A stretch of 8,154 nucleotides of DNA from Clostridia bacterium (GTDB taxonomy: Bacteria; Bacillota_A; Clostridia; Oscillospirales; CAG-272), in contig JAGDAM010000269.1 in the NCBI GenBank assembly GCA_017959485.1, positions 1-8,154 of the forward strand, given 5' to 3'. Below, piece after piece: positions 1 through 6,048 of the stretch (position 1 is the first letter of the stretch; each line of letters begins with the position of its first letter). The notes under the pieces were generated by a model, which was not told where the DNA came from, did not search any database, and saw only the letters and a program-made list of their open reading frames with translations. A program made the translations under genes and the position numbers.

Positions 1-3000
1 ATCGCCTGTCGGAAGGGTGTAGCTTCCGTCAGGATTAACGTTTACCGCCTTGTCGCCGTATTTGACGACGTATTCGGCCTTGTGGAATTCGCTTCCGCTA
101 TACTTCTGCTCGCCGTCTGCCGAGGTTATCTTTATCTCCGTTGTGTTTGCTTTCACGGTAAGAGTTCCGCAAACCGTCGTGATCTCGTAATTGCCCGCCT
201 TCGTTCCTTCATTCAGCGCGTAGGTGAAGGTGTTGTTTCCGCTTGTGCCTCCGACCTTGGTCTGAGAGCCGGTGACGTTATAGGTCGCGCCTTCGCCCGC
301 GGCAAAGCCGTCTCCGGTCACGGTGACCGTACTGTCCGTCAGCGGCGTGCCGTCGTATTCTTTTTCGCCTGATCCGGAAGTGAGCGTCACTTCCGCCGGC
401 TCGATGATGATGCTGCCTTTTACATACCTGACGTCGTACCGGTCCGTCACGTCTTTGCCGTCTCGCTTGATCACCGCGGCGTCAGGGAGAAGGACTGCGG
501 AGTACACTCCGGCATCCGCCGTTTCCGACTGGCCGTCTACCAGGATGCTCACAAGCATGTCTCCATCCTGCAGACCGTCAACGTAAACCATTTTGGCGAT
601 ATCGGCCTGATTGTCATAGCCCGTATCTCCCGGGCCCTGAATATTCCCGTTATACGTGTACGTTTGATCGTTTGCGGTAATGGTGAGTACCGTGGCCTTT
701 TTTTCAAACACGACGCTGACGGTAACGTTGCCCGAAGGCATTGTGAACTTGTTGTTTGTAATTTCCACGTTGTTATTGCCTGCGTCCCTGGCGGTAACGC
801 TCTTAACTACGTAGTCGGAGTTGAGCGTGACGTTCAGCGTAACCTCGTCGTTGACCCTGGCTTCGGCCCGGGCGGACGGCTCCGACCAGTTAACTGTCAG
901 CGTGTATCTGCCTCTGTAGTCATACTCCATTCCGCTTGTACCGAGTATTTCATACCTGTATACCGACGTGTTCTCACCGGAATAAGAAAACGTTTTTGTA
1001 TAAGGAGAAACGTTTGTGATGTGTGAACCGTCAAAAACGGTGTTCTGGATCGTTGTTACTTCTCCCCAGTTTTCATCACAGATTCTGAATATTATTCCGA
1101 AGCCCGCACCGGGAACGCCGCCCGCAATGTGTAATTCAACCGTGTCGCCGACGGTGGCGTCAACGGTATCCGAGAAGTATTCAATCTGATTTGACGCGGC
1201 GCTTCCGTTGCAGGTCCATGCGGCAGTGTGCTTCTTCGCGGGAACGGATACGGTTACCGTACCGCCGTTATCATTGTTCACGGCAGCGTTAACGGTATAG
1301 CTTCTGAATTCTTTAGTGTACGTCGCGGTGTAGGTCGCGTCGTCACTGACTTCGGGGAGTTTATCGCTGAGTCCGTATGAATTCTTGCCGTCAGTCCAGC
1401 CCGAGAAGGTGTAGGTGTAATCGTCATCGTCCGCCTTTGTCGGAACTTCGCCGCTATATTCGGGAGTTTGATGTATCTCCACCCGTTCGGTTTTGAGAAC
1501 CGTGTCGCCGTTTTTCCAGATGATTGTATACTTGGGCGGATCTTTAGTGACCTCGATCGCGGGGATTTCCACCTTTGTCGGCACTCTGGTCGAAAAGGTA
1601 ATAGAGGTGCCGCTGGTAACCGCGTACTCCCAGGAATGACCGGAGAGATACTGATGCGGCGCAATGCCGGAGGAGTTGGCGGCCGGGAACTGGACGGTCT
1701 GGTTGGTCGTCTTGTTGGTTGCGCTGATGATGAACGCGGCCTTGGAGGACTTGGAGAGATCGAAGCTGTTCGGCTGACCGTTGAGGTAGCTGTCGGTGGG
1801 AACCTCGTAATACCACATCTTCTGGGTCTCGTCGTAGCTCATCGCTTCACCGGGCCGCTCGGGTGCGCTGGTGTAGGTCTTAGAACTGCCGTAGGTCTGA
1901 TCGTCATAGAGCCAGACGCTGAAGGGACCCTTCCAGTCGGTCTTTTTGGCGGGATTGAGCCAGATGTAGATTCCGGAGCCGTTATTCTGCTCCTTTTTAT
2001 ACTTGTAGACGTTCGTTTCGGTTGTTCCGTACCGATCGGTCGCGGTGAGGGTCAGGGTGACGGTTTCGCCGTAGTTGTAGTCGGAGCCGATCCTGATGGC
2101 GGTACCGTCGGTGAAGGCAACGGGATCGGAGTCGTCAATGCAGAAGGTGCCGCTTACAGCGTTCTCGAGAGTGAGTCGGACGGTGATGGTTTCTCCCTTG
2201 AAGGTGCAGCTCTCGGAGGAGCTGGCGGCTCTCGGGGTGGGCCTTCCGTTATAGATAACGGCTACGCCGGCGGAGCCGATGTTGCCGGTGAGAGTGCCGG
2301 CCGATACGGTGAATTCCGAACCGGAAACCATATCGGTGTAGGTGCCGTTCTCCAGACCTGTGTCTGCGATGCTGACGTAGGTCGCGATGCCGCCGACGTT
2401 CGCGAGGACGATACCCCGGCCGCCTCTCTGGACGTAAGCGACGTCGCCCGAGTAACCGAGCTTTTCGGACTGACCGACAAATAGGTTGTGGAACTTGTTG
2501 ACCTCGGCAACAGCGGTGCTCTTGTAGCACGCGTCGCTGGACCACTCGCCCATGCGGGCTTGGCCCGGGCGTGCGAAGAAGAGCGCGGTGGCGTCTTTTC
2601 TGGCGGCGACGATCGCCCATGCCTTGACGACGGTCTCGTTTGCCACCCCGGAGGTGTTGGTCAGACCCGCGGAGCCGGAGGTGCCTTCATAGGTGTCGTG
2701 GGACTCCGCCCAGAGGACGATCTTGTCTGCGGAAACACCGGACTTGTACTGGCTGCCGGCAGCGTTGCCCGCGTTTTGGTCGTAGACGGCCCCAAGAACC
2801 GCGTCGCCGGTCATATTGTCGGTGACGTTGATGTAGGGGGTGTAGTTGCTGAAGGATCTGCCCGCACCGCAGGTGTTCAGAATCTCACCGTAGACGAAGA
2901 GGTTCTTTCCGGTCTTCTGCTGGTAGTAGGTCTTGGCGCCGTTGATAACGGTAGGCCAGTACTGAGAAGAATAGCTGCCGTCGCCGGGGGTTTCGATATT

Positions 3001-3726
3001 TTTGGCTGAGTCAAAATAGAAGCCGTCGACGCCGCAGTCAATGCACTCTTTGAGCAGATTCAAAACCGCATTCTGCACGTTGGTGTTATTGGTGTTGAGG
3101 TCGGGACAGTTGGAAACGTGACCCTGAACCGTCTTTTGGACGGAGGTGTCATCCGCGTCAAGGTTATTGGAGCGGAAGTAGCTCGACTTGTTGTTATAGA
3201 AATCGGGCTGATAGGTCTTGACCTGGTCGCTGAGCGAGTTGGCGCCTGCCTGATCGGACATATTAGCGAAATGGTTGGATACGATTTCACAGATGATTTT
3301 GATACCGTACTTGTCCGCCTCGGAGCAAAGGGAGGTCAACTCCGCCTTGGTACCGAGCCACGACTGCTGCGCGATCTGCATGCTGACCGGCTGGTAGAGC
3401 TTCCACCACTGACCGGCAACGTCGGTCGAGGTGCTGTAGTCCCTGGGCTGCTGTACGGGAGAGGTCTGTACGGTTGAGTACCCCGCTGCCGCAATCTCGG
3501 GCAGTTTTTCTTTGATAGCGTTGTAAGACCAGTTGAACGCATGCAGGATCACGCCGTCCCGGACGTTTGACTGCAAATGCGCTTTATCTGATATTGTTTC
3601 CTCCGGCTCGGCGACCGGAGAGCCGCCGATTTCTGCCGCGCTCGCCGTAACGGGAATAATCGCGAACACGCTCAGCGCCGTTAAGAGTGACAAAAGTATG
3701 CTCACAGATTTACGTAACAACTGCAT
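1..3726 (-). CDS. Secreted multidomain alpha-amylase, GH13_28 (AmyE-like), C-terminus beyond the window
   Basis: Predicted extracellular endo-acting enzyme that cleaves alpha-1,4 links in starch. The frame is open for 1242 codons from ATG 3726 to the left edge. A signal peptide spans residues 1-30 (basic start, hydrophobic core, likely cut after ASA). The catalytic barrel covers about 50-400 and matches B. subtilis AmyE from memory: region I CEIVSNH (146-152), region II GFYFDSAKNIE (235-245, nucleophile D239), region III YGEIL (acid/base E281), region IV WAESHD (339-344, D344). A C domain (about 405-495), an Ig-like domain (500-580) and a CBM26-like starch-binding module (583-720) follow in AmyE order. 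Then come a YTYTFSGW/ATYTATY surface repeat (730-806), an unassigned beta-rich stretch (807-1012) ending in a TMPSGNVTVS motif, and MBG-like repeats (about 1014-1112, 1113-1192, 1194 onward). AmyE itself is about 660 aa, so the tail is an addition. Odd: three changes in conserved motifs (D to E in region I, R to Y and H to N in region II), although the catalytic triad is intact. Confidence 0.95.
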   Translation of the reverse strand, partial: MQLLRKSVSILLSLLTALSVFAIIPVTASAAEIGGSPVAEPEETISDKAHLQSNVRDGVILHAFNWSYNAIKEKLPEIAAAGYSTVQTSPVQQPRDYSTSTDVAGQWWKLYQPVSMQIAQQSWLGTKAELTSLCSEADKYGIKIICEIVSNHFANMSDQAGANSLSDQVKTYQPDFYNNKSSYFRSNNLDADDTSVQKTVQGHVSNCPDLNTNNTNVQNAVLNLLKECIDCGVDGFYFDSAKNIETPGDGSYSSQYWPTVINGAKTYYQQKTGKNLFVYGEILNTCGAGRSFSNYTPYINVTDNMTGDAVLGAVYDQNAGNAAGSQYKSGVSADKIVLWAESHDTYEGTSGSAGLTNTSGVANETVVKAWAIVAARKDATALFFARPGQARMGEWSSDACYKSTAVAEVNKFHNLFVGQSEKLGYSGDVAYVQRGGRGIVLANVGGIATYVSIADTGLENGTYTDMVSGSEFTVSAGTLTGNIGSAGVAVIYNGRPTPRAASSSESCTFKGETITVRLTLENAVSGTFCIDDSDPVAFTDGTAIRIGSDYNYGETVTLTLTATDRYGTTETNVYKYKKEQNNGSGIYIWLNPAKKTDWKGPFSVWLYDDQTYGSSKTYTSAPERPGEAMSYDETQKMWYYEVPTDSYLNGQPNSFDLSKSSKAAFIISATNKTTNQTVQFPAANSSGIAPHQYLSGHSWEYAVTSGTSITFSTRVPTKVEIPAIEVTKDPPKYTIIWKNGDTVLKTERVEIHQTPEYSGEVPTKADDDDYTYTFSGWTDGKNSYGLSDKLPEVSDDATYTATYTKEFRSYTVNAAVNNDNGGTVTVSVPAKKHTAAWTCNGSAASNQIEYFSDTVDATVGDTVELHIAGGVPGAGFGIIFRICDENWGEVTTIQNTVFDGSHITNVSPYTKTFSYSGENTSVYRYEILGTSGMEYDYRGRYTLTVNWSEPSARAEARVNDEVTLNVTLNSDYVVKSVTARDAGNNNVEITNNKFTMPSGNVTVSVVFEKKATVLTITANDQTYTYNGNIQGPGDTGYDNQADIAKMVYVDGLQDGDMLVSILVDGQSETADAGVYSAVLLPDAAVIKRDGKDVTDRYDVRYVKGSIIIEPAEVTLTSGSGEKEYDGTPLTDSTVTVTGDGFAAGEGATYNVTGSQTKVGGTSGNNTFTYALNEGTKAGNYEITTVCGTLTVKANTTEIKITSADGEQKYSGSEFHKAEYVVKYGDKAVNVNPDGSYTLPTGD

Positions 3727-3733
3727 AATTATA

Positions 3734-3738
3734 CCCCC
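3734..3738 (-). promoter_or_regulatory. Ribosome binding site of the amylase gene
   Basis: Read on the minus strand this is GGGGG followed by T, seven bases before ATG 3726. It resembles GGAGGT with one change. Together with the signal peptide that begins immediately after, it fixes the start codon. Confidence 0.65.
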
Positions 3739-3790
3739 ATAGCACTACAATACAGCTCAAATTTGCATTAAATTAATAACCATCCAATTT

Positions 3791-3819
3791 ATTATAATAC
3801 AAATTACCCCGTTTTTCAA
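3791..3819 (-). promoter_or_regulatory. SigA-type promoter of the amylase gene
   Basis: On the minus strand, TTGAAA (3819-3814) and a perfect TATAAT (3796-3791) are separated by 17 bases. Transcription would begin near 3784, giving an untranslated leader of roughly 58 bases. I saw no clear catabolite-repression (cre) palindrome near it, although many Firmicutes amylase genes carry one. Confidence 0.8.
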
Positions 3820-3835
3820 GAATAACAGTATCAAA

Positions 3836-3859
3836 GGTTCATTTTCTGAAACCGTGAAA
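3836..3859 (+). repeat. Terminal inverted repeat, transposase-3' end of the ISL3-like element
   Basis: It reads GGTTCATTTTCTG followed by AAACCGTGAAA. It matches the repeat at 4138-4115 (minus strand) at 20 of 24 positions, with mismatches at positions 3, 6, 10 and 13. The inner eleven bases AAACCGTGAAA are identical. Confidence 0.8.
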
Positions 3860-3861
3860 AG

Positions 3862-4062
3862 TTACGAAAAAAGTGGCGGGCAGTCGAGTTTGAGTTTGCC
3901 TACGACGAGATAGATCATACACTTGTAGCTTTCCAGAACACGAAACCCGCGAGCCCGTCTTTTAGCTGTCTGGATCAGCGAATTGATTCCCTCGGCGACC
4001 GCGTTTGTGACTCTGGCATAGAAGTAACTGAGAATCTCTTCGTAATTGATAAATCCGGTCAT
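3862..4062 (-). pseudogene. ISL3-family transposase, C-terminal remnant of 66 codons with intact ribosome binding site
   Basis: The product holds the motif TNAVAEGINSLIQTAKRRAR (residues 19-38) followed by GFR, typical of the DDE domain end of ISL3 (IS204/IS1001/IS1096) transposases. E24 would be the last acidic catalytic residue; the two Asp residues are absent. ATG 4062 is preceded at 8 bases by a perfect GGAGG (4071-4075), so the deletion appears to have joined the original start region in frame to the C-terminus. A GTG at 4071 overlaps that site and is a poorer start. The fragment cannot catalyse transposition alone. If translated it could act as a small DNA- or transposase-interacting peptide, but that is speculation. 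The ISL3 assignment is confident; whether it is expressed is unknown. Confidence 0.8.
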
Positions 4063-4114
4063 CTCTTCCACCTCCGGATTTATTGTATCACTTTTTCACC
4101 GAAAAATCTACCAC

Positions 4115-4138
4115 TTTCACGGTTTTAGGAAAAGAGCC
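4115..4138 (-). repeat. Terminal inverted repeat, transposase-5' end of the ISL3-like element
   Basis: Read on the minus strand it begins GGCTCTTTTCCTA and ends AAACCGTGAAA. It is the partner of the repeat at 3836-3859. Similarity stops after base 24, which sets the repeat length. Confidence 0.8.
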
Positions 4139-4511
4139 AAAGTTAAGGGCGGGTGAGGCGTCGCGGCACGCCGGTGAACGCGACAGACTTTTTTCGGGGT
4201 GCGAATTGTACCTTGCCTTTGTTTTTGAAGTAATGCATAATATAAAAAAACCGTAATCGCCGACAGGCGCGGACGCCGGAAAGGAGGATGGGGCTGAGAA
4301 TGACGGATATCGGGAAATAACTGTTTTATAGCTTGTCTTGCCATGCAGCTACACTGCAAAGAACTGACATGACTATCTGTTACCTAATGTTGTTGGTTTG
4401 GAATTATTGCCTTTTGGGCGTTTGCGTATAGCAAAAAAAGACTCTTCTCGGTGAATCGGAAATGCGAATGCGGAAATTGTACAGATAGAATCAACTTTTC
4501 TTCGAAAGGTA
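4139..4511. other. Gene-free gap with an orphan ribosome binding site
   Basis: I find no convincing gene in these 373 bases. Apart from the hairpin at 4160-4194, the plus strand carries AAAGGAGG at 4280-4287, a near-perfect Shine-Dalgarno sequence. It is followed by ATG 4288 (touching it) and by in-frame ATG 4300 at a better distance. Both lead to a stop at 4318-4320 after only 10 or 6 codons. A weak TTGTTT-16-TATAAA promoter-like pair lies upstream. It may be a leader peptide, a decayed gene start, or chance. No tRNA or riboswitch pattern was recognised. Confidence 0.4.
4160..4194 (+). terminator. Terminator-like hairpin in the gap before the ATPase gene
   Basis: GTCGCG (4160-4165) pairs with CGCGAC (4179-4184). 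Inside, CAC and GTG pair around a four-base loop. A run of six T follows at 4189-4194 after a four-base gap. No plus-strand gene precedes it, so it would stop transcripts running antisense to the amylase and ISL3 remnant, or it is left from a lost gene. The gap between stem and T-run weakens the call. Confidence 0.4.
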
Positions 4512-4540
4512 TTGACAAACCGGGAATTATACGGTAAAAT
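4512..4540 (+). promoter_or_regulatory. SigA-type promoter of the ATPase gene
   Basis: A perfect TTGACA (4512-4517), a 17-base spacer and TAAAAT (4535-4540). Transcription should begin near 4547, about 34 bases before the chosen start codon. This shows that a TTG codon at 4512, which is in frame with the gene, belongs to the -35 box and is not a start. Confidence 0.8.
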
Positions 4541-4580
4541 AATAGTGAACTTCGGATTGCCGTCATTATTGGAGGCTGTT

Positions 4581-5807
4581 ATGCAGTATATTCACCGCGA
4601 ACTCGAGAGAAAATTTGTTGAAGCTTCTGGCTTTTTTAAGGCTGTCCTTGTCATCGGCGCCCGGCAGGTAGGAAAATCAACCATGCTGAAGGAACTCGCA
4701 AAGGAGCAGAACCGTACCGTTGTAACGATGGACAATGAATATGCCAGAGAACTTGCCAGAGAGGATCCCGTACTGTTTTTCCAGACATACAAACCGCCTA
4801 TCCTGATAGATGAGATACAGAAAGCTCCGGGCCTGCTGGAACACATAAAAATAATGTGTGACGAAAGTGAAGAGCGCGGGAGGTTCTGGCTGACAGGTTC
4901 TCAGAGAAGAAAGATCATGGAAAGATCAAAGGAGACCCTTGCCGGTCGTCTCGGTATTCTCCGTCTGTACGGGCTGTCGTACAGAGAAAAGCACGGCCTT
5001 CTCGATCCGGCACCTCTGGATTTTTCCATGGATTGTCTTGCAAAACGGAAAGAGCATCTTCCGGATAACGATATAATCGACATTTTCGACCATATCTGGA
5101 AGGGCGGATTTATAGACGTTCAGAATGCCTCGCCAGAGATGGCACAGATCTACTATCAGTCATACATCGACAATTATCTTATCGCGGATGCCGTTAATGA
5201 CGAAGGGATAAGCAACGTCGACGGTTTTCGCAGGTTTATTCGCGCCTGCGCGGCTCTGGTCGGAAATCTTGTAAATTACCGCACCCTCGGAGAAGCGGCC
5301 GGGGTATCCGATCAGACCGCAAAAAAGTGGCTTGGGGTCCTTCAGGACATGGACGTTGTTTATCTGCTTGAACCGTATTCAAACAACGAATTGCAGCGGA
5401 TGATCAAAACCCCCAAGCTTTATTTTTGCGATACCGGTCTTTGCGCTTATCTTACAAGGTGGCTCACTCCGGATTCGCTGCGTGAAGGAGCAGCCGGCGG
5501 ACACTTTTACGAAAACTACGTGGTAATGGAACTTGTAAAGAATTACGCATATGCCCGTGATACGGCGCTTTTAAGCTTCTACCGTGATGACAACGCAAAA
5601 GAGATTGACGTTTTCGTTGAGGAAAACGGGAAGATACATCCGCTGGAGATCAAGCAAAGCGCAAATCCCGCCAAGAAGGAAATCAGGAAATTCGGTGTTA
5701 TTGAAAAAACTTCTCTTGATCGCGGAGACGGCGGTATTATTTGCATGTTTCCCTCACCGTTTCCAATCGACAATAATAACAGTCTTATACCAAGCAACCT
5801 GATCTGA
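4581..5807 (+). CDS. AAA_14/DUF4143-family ATP-binding protein, 408 aa
   Basis: The start ATG 4581 has GGAGG (4571-4575) five bases upstream and lies just after the promoter. The N-terminal P-loop ATPase domain has Walker A GARQVGKST (26-34, K32), Walker B ILIDE (74-78) and a sensor-1-like LTGSQ (104-108). A winged-helix-like stretch follows at about 220-268 (NYRTLGEAAGVSDQTAKKW). The C-terminal DUF4143 region ends in FYRDDNAKEIDVFVE and LEIKQS, giving D343, E356 and K358. That is a D-x12-E-x-K pattern like the PD-(D/E)XK nuclease core noted for this family. The length is normal and the gene looks intact. The biological role of the family is not well established; a nuclease or defence/mobile-element-linked function is possible but unproven. 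It is a single-gene unit, visibly more AT-rich than the genes on either side, which would fit transfer. Confidence 0.93.
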   Translation: MQYIHRELERKFVEASGFFKAVLVIGARQVGKSTMLKELAKEQNRTVVTMDNEYARELAREDPVLFFQTYKPPILIDEIQKAPGLLEHIKIMCDESEERGRFWLTGSQRRKIMERSKETLAGRLGILRLYGLSYREKHGLLDPAPLDFSMDCLAKRKEHLPDNDIIDIFDHIWKGGFIDVQNASPEMAQIYYQSYIDNYLIADAVNDEGISNVDGFRRFIRACAALVGNLVNYRTLGEAAGVSDQTAKKWLGVLQDMDVVYLLEPYSNNELQRMIKTPKLYFCDTGLCAYLTRWLTPDSLREGAAGGHFYENYVVMELVKNYAYARDTALLSFYRDDNAKEIDVFVEENGKIHPLEIKQSANPAKKEIRKFGVIEKTSLDRGDGGIICMFPSPFPIDNNNSLIPSNLI

Positions 5808-5874
5808 TCTTGCTTATTACATTTATTATAAAGTGCCTTCGTTAACGATGAAGGGCGTGTTAGTTTCATGATAC

Positions 5875-5905
5875 AAAGCAAGACTGATTTTTTCTTGCTT
5901 TTTTT
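5875..5905 (+). terminator. Rho-independent terminator after the ATPase gene
   Basis: AAAGCAAGA (5875-5883) pairs perfectly with TCTTGCTTT (5893-5901) over nine bases with a nine-base loop. The strand continues with T to 5905. It lies 67 bases past the ATPase stop and closes that transcription unit before the next promoter. Confidence 0.85.
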
Positions 5906-5924
5906 CTCATAAATGATTTTTTCA

Positions 5925-5953
5925 TTGACAAAGAAGACTCGTTGGTATATAAT
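5925..5953 (+). promoter_or_regulatory. Perfect-consensus SigA promoter of the HD-GYP/EAL-like operon
   Basis: TTGACA (5925-5930), 17 bases, TATAAT (5948-5953): both boxes and the spacing are consensus. The leader from about 5960 to the GTG start is near 90 bases. A second TATAAT at 5964-5969 with TTGGTA at 5942-5947 (16-base spacer) could form an overlapping weaker promoter. Confidence 0.88.
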
Positions 5954-5988
5954 TACTTTGTATTATAATCGCTTCAGTATACACACAG

Positions 5989-6028
5989 CCGTTTTACGCG
6001 TTTTAGGGAATTCTGTCAGAAAAAACGG
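5989..6028 (+). promoter_or_regulatory. Possible leader hairpin before the ribosome binding site
   Basis: CCGTTTT (5989-5995) is complementary to AAAACGG (6022-6028) across a 26-base loop, ending nine bases before the AGGAGA ribosome binding site (6037-6042). The stem is short and AT-rich, so it may be chance. It does not match the cyclic-di-GMP riboswitch pattern. Confidence 0.25.
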
Positions 6029-6048
6029 ACCAGAAAAGGAGATTTGCC

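Larger units (their letters stand above)
3836..4138 (-). mobile_element. Internally deleted, MITE-like ISL3-family element
   Basis: A 303-bp unit bounded by imperfect 24-bp inverted repeats that start with GG, as ISL3 ends typically do. It contains only the C-terminal end of an ISL3 transposase in minus orientation, with the stop codon 26 bases from one end, plus the leader and ribosome binding site at the other end. Complete ISL3 elements are well over 1 kb with a transposase of about 400 aa, so most of the coding region is missing. No 8-bp target duplication is visible: the flanks are GTATCAAA and AAAGTTAA. It could move only if a full-length relative supplied transposase. Confidence 0.8.

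Noticed and set aside
1468..2484. Plus-strand open frame of 338 codons
   Set aside because: It is antisense to the amylase, whose domains are recognisable in continuous order across this region. The plus-strand product is low-complexity Gly/Val-rich.
3828..4146. Target site duplication around the ISL3-like element
   Set aside because: The 8-bp flanks GTATCAAA and AAAGTTAA do not match, so no duplication can be claimed.
4433..4457. Minus-strand terminator (GATTC/GAGTC stem followed by seven T)
   Set aside because: The stem is five pairs with a G-T wobble and an eight-base loop, and no minus-strand gene lies upstream of it.
4117..4566. Two minus-strand open frames of 60 and 80 codons in the gap
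   Set aside because: No ribosome binding site, no recognisable motif, and they overlap the element end and the ATPase promoter.
4512..4580. Longer N-terminus for the ATPase starting at TTG 4512
   Set aside because: The TTG is the first half of the -35 box and the transcript would begin after it. ATG 4581 has a proper ribosome binding site and begins at the conserved part of the family.
5960..6036. Cyclic-di-GMP (GEMM) riboswitch in the leader of the HD-GYP/EAL-like gene
   Set aside because: The conserved GEMM core sequences and paired tetraloop layout are absent; only a weak 7-bp stem is present.
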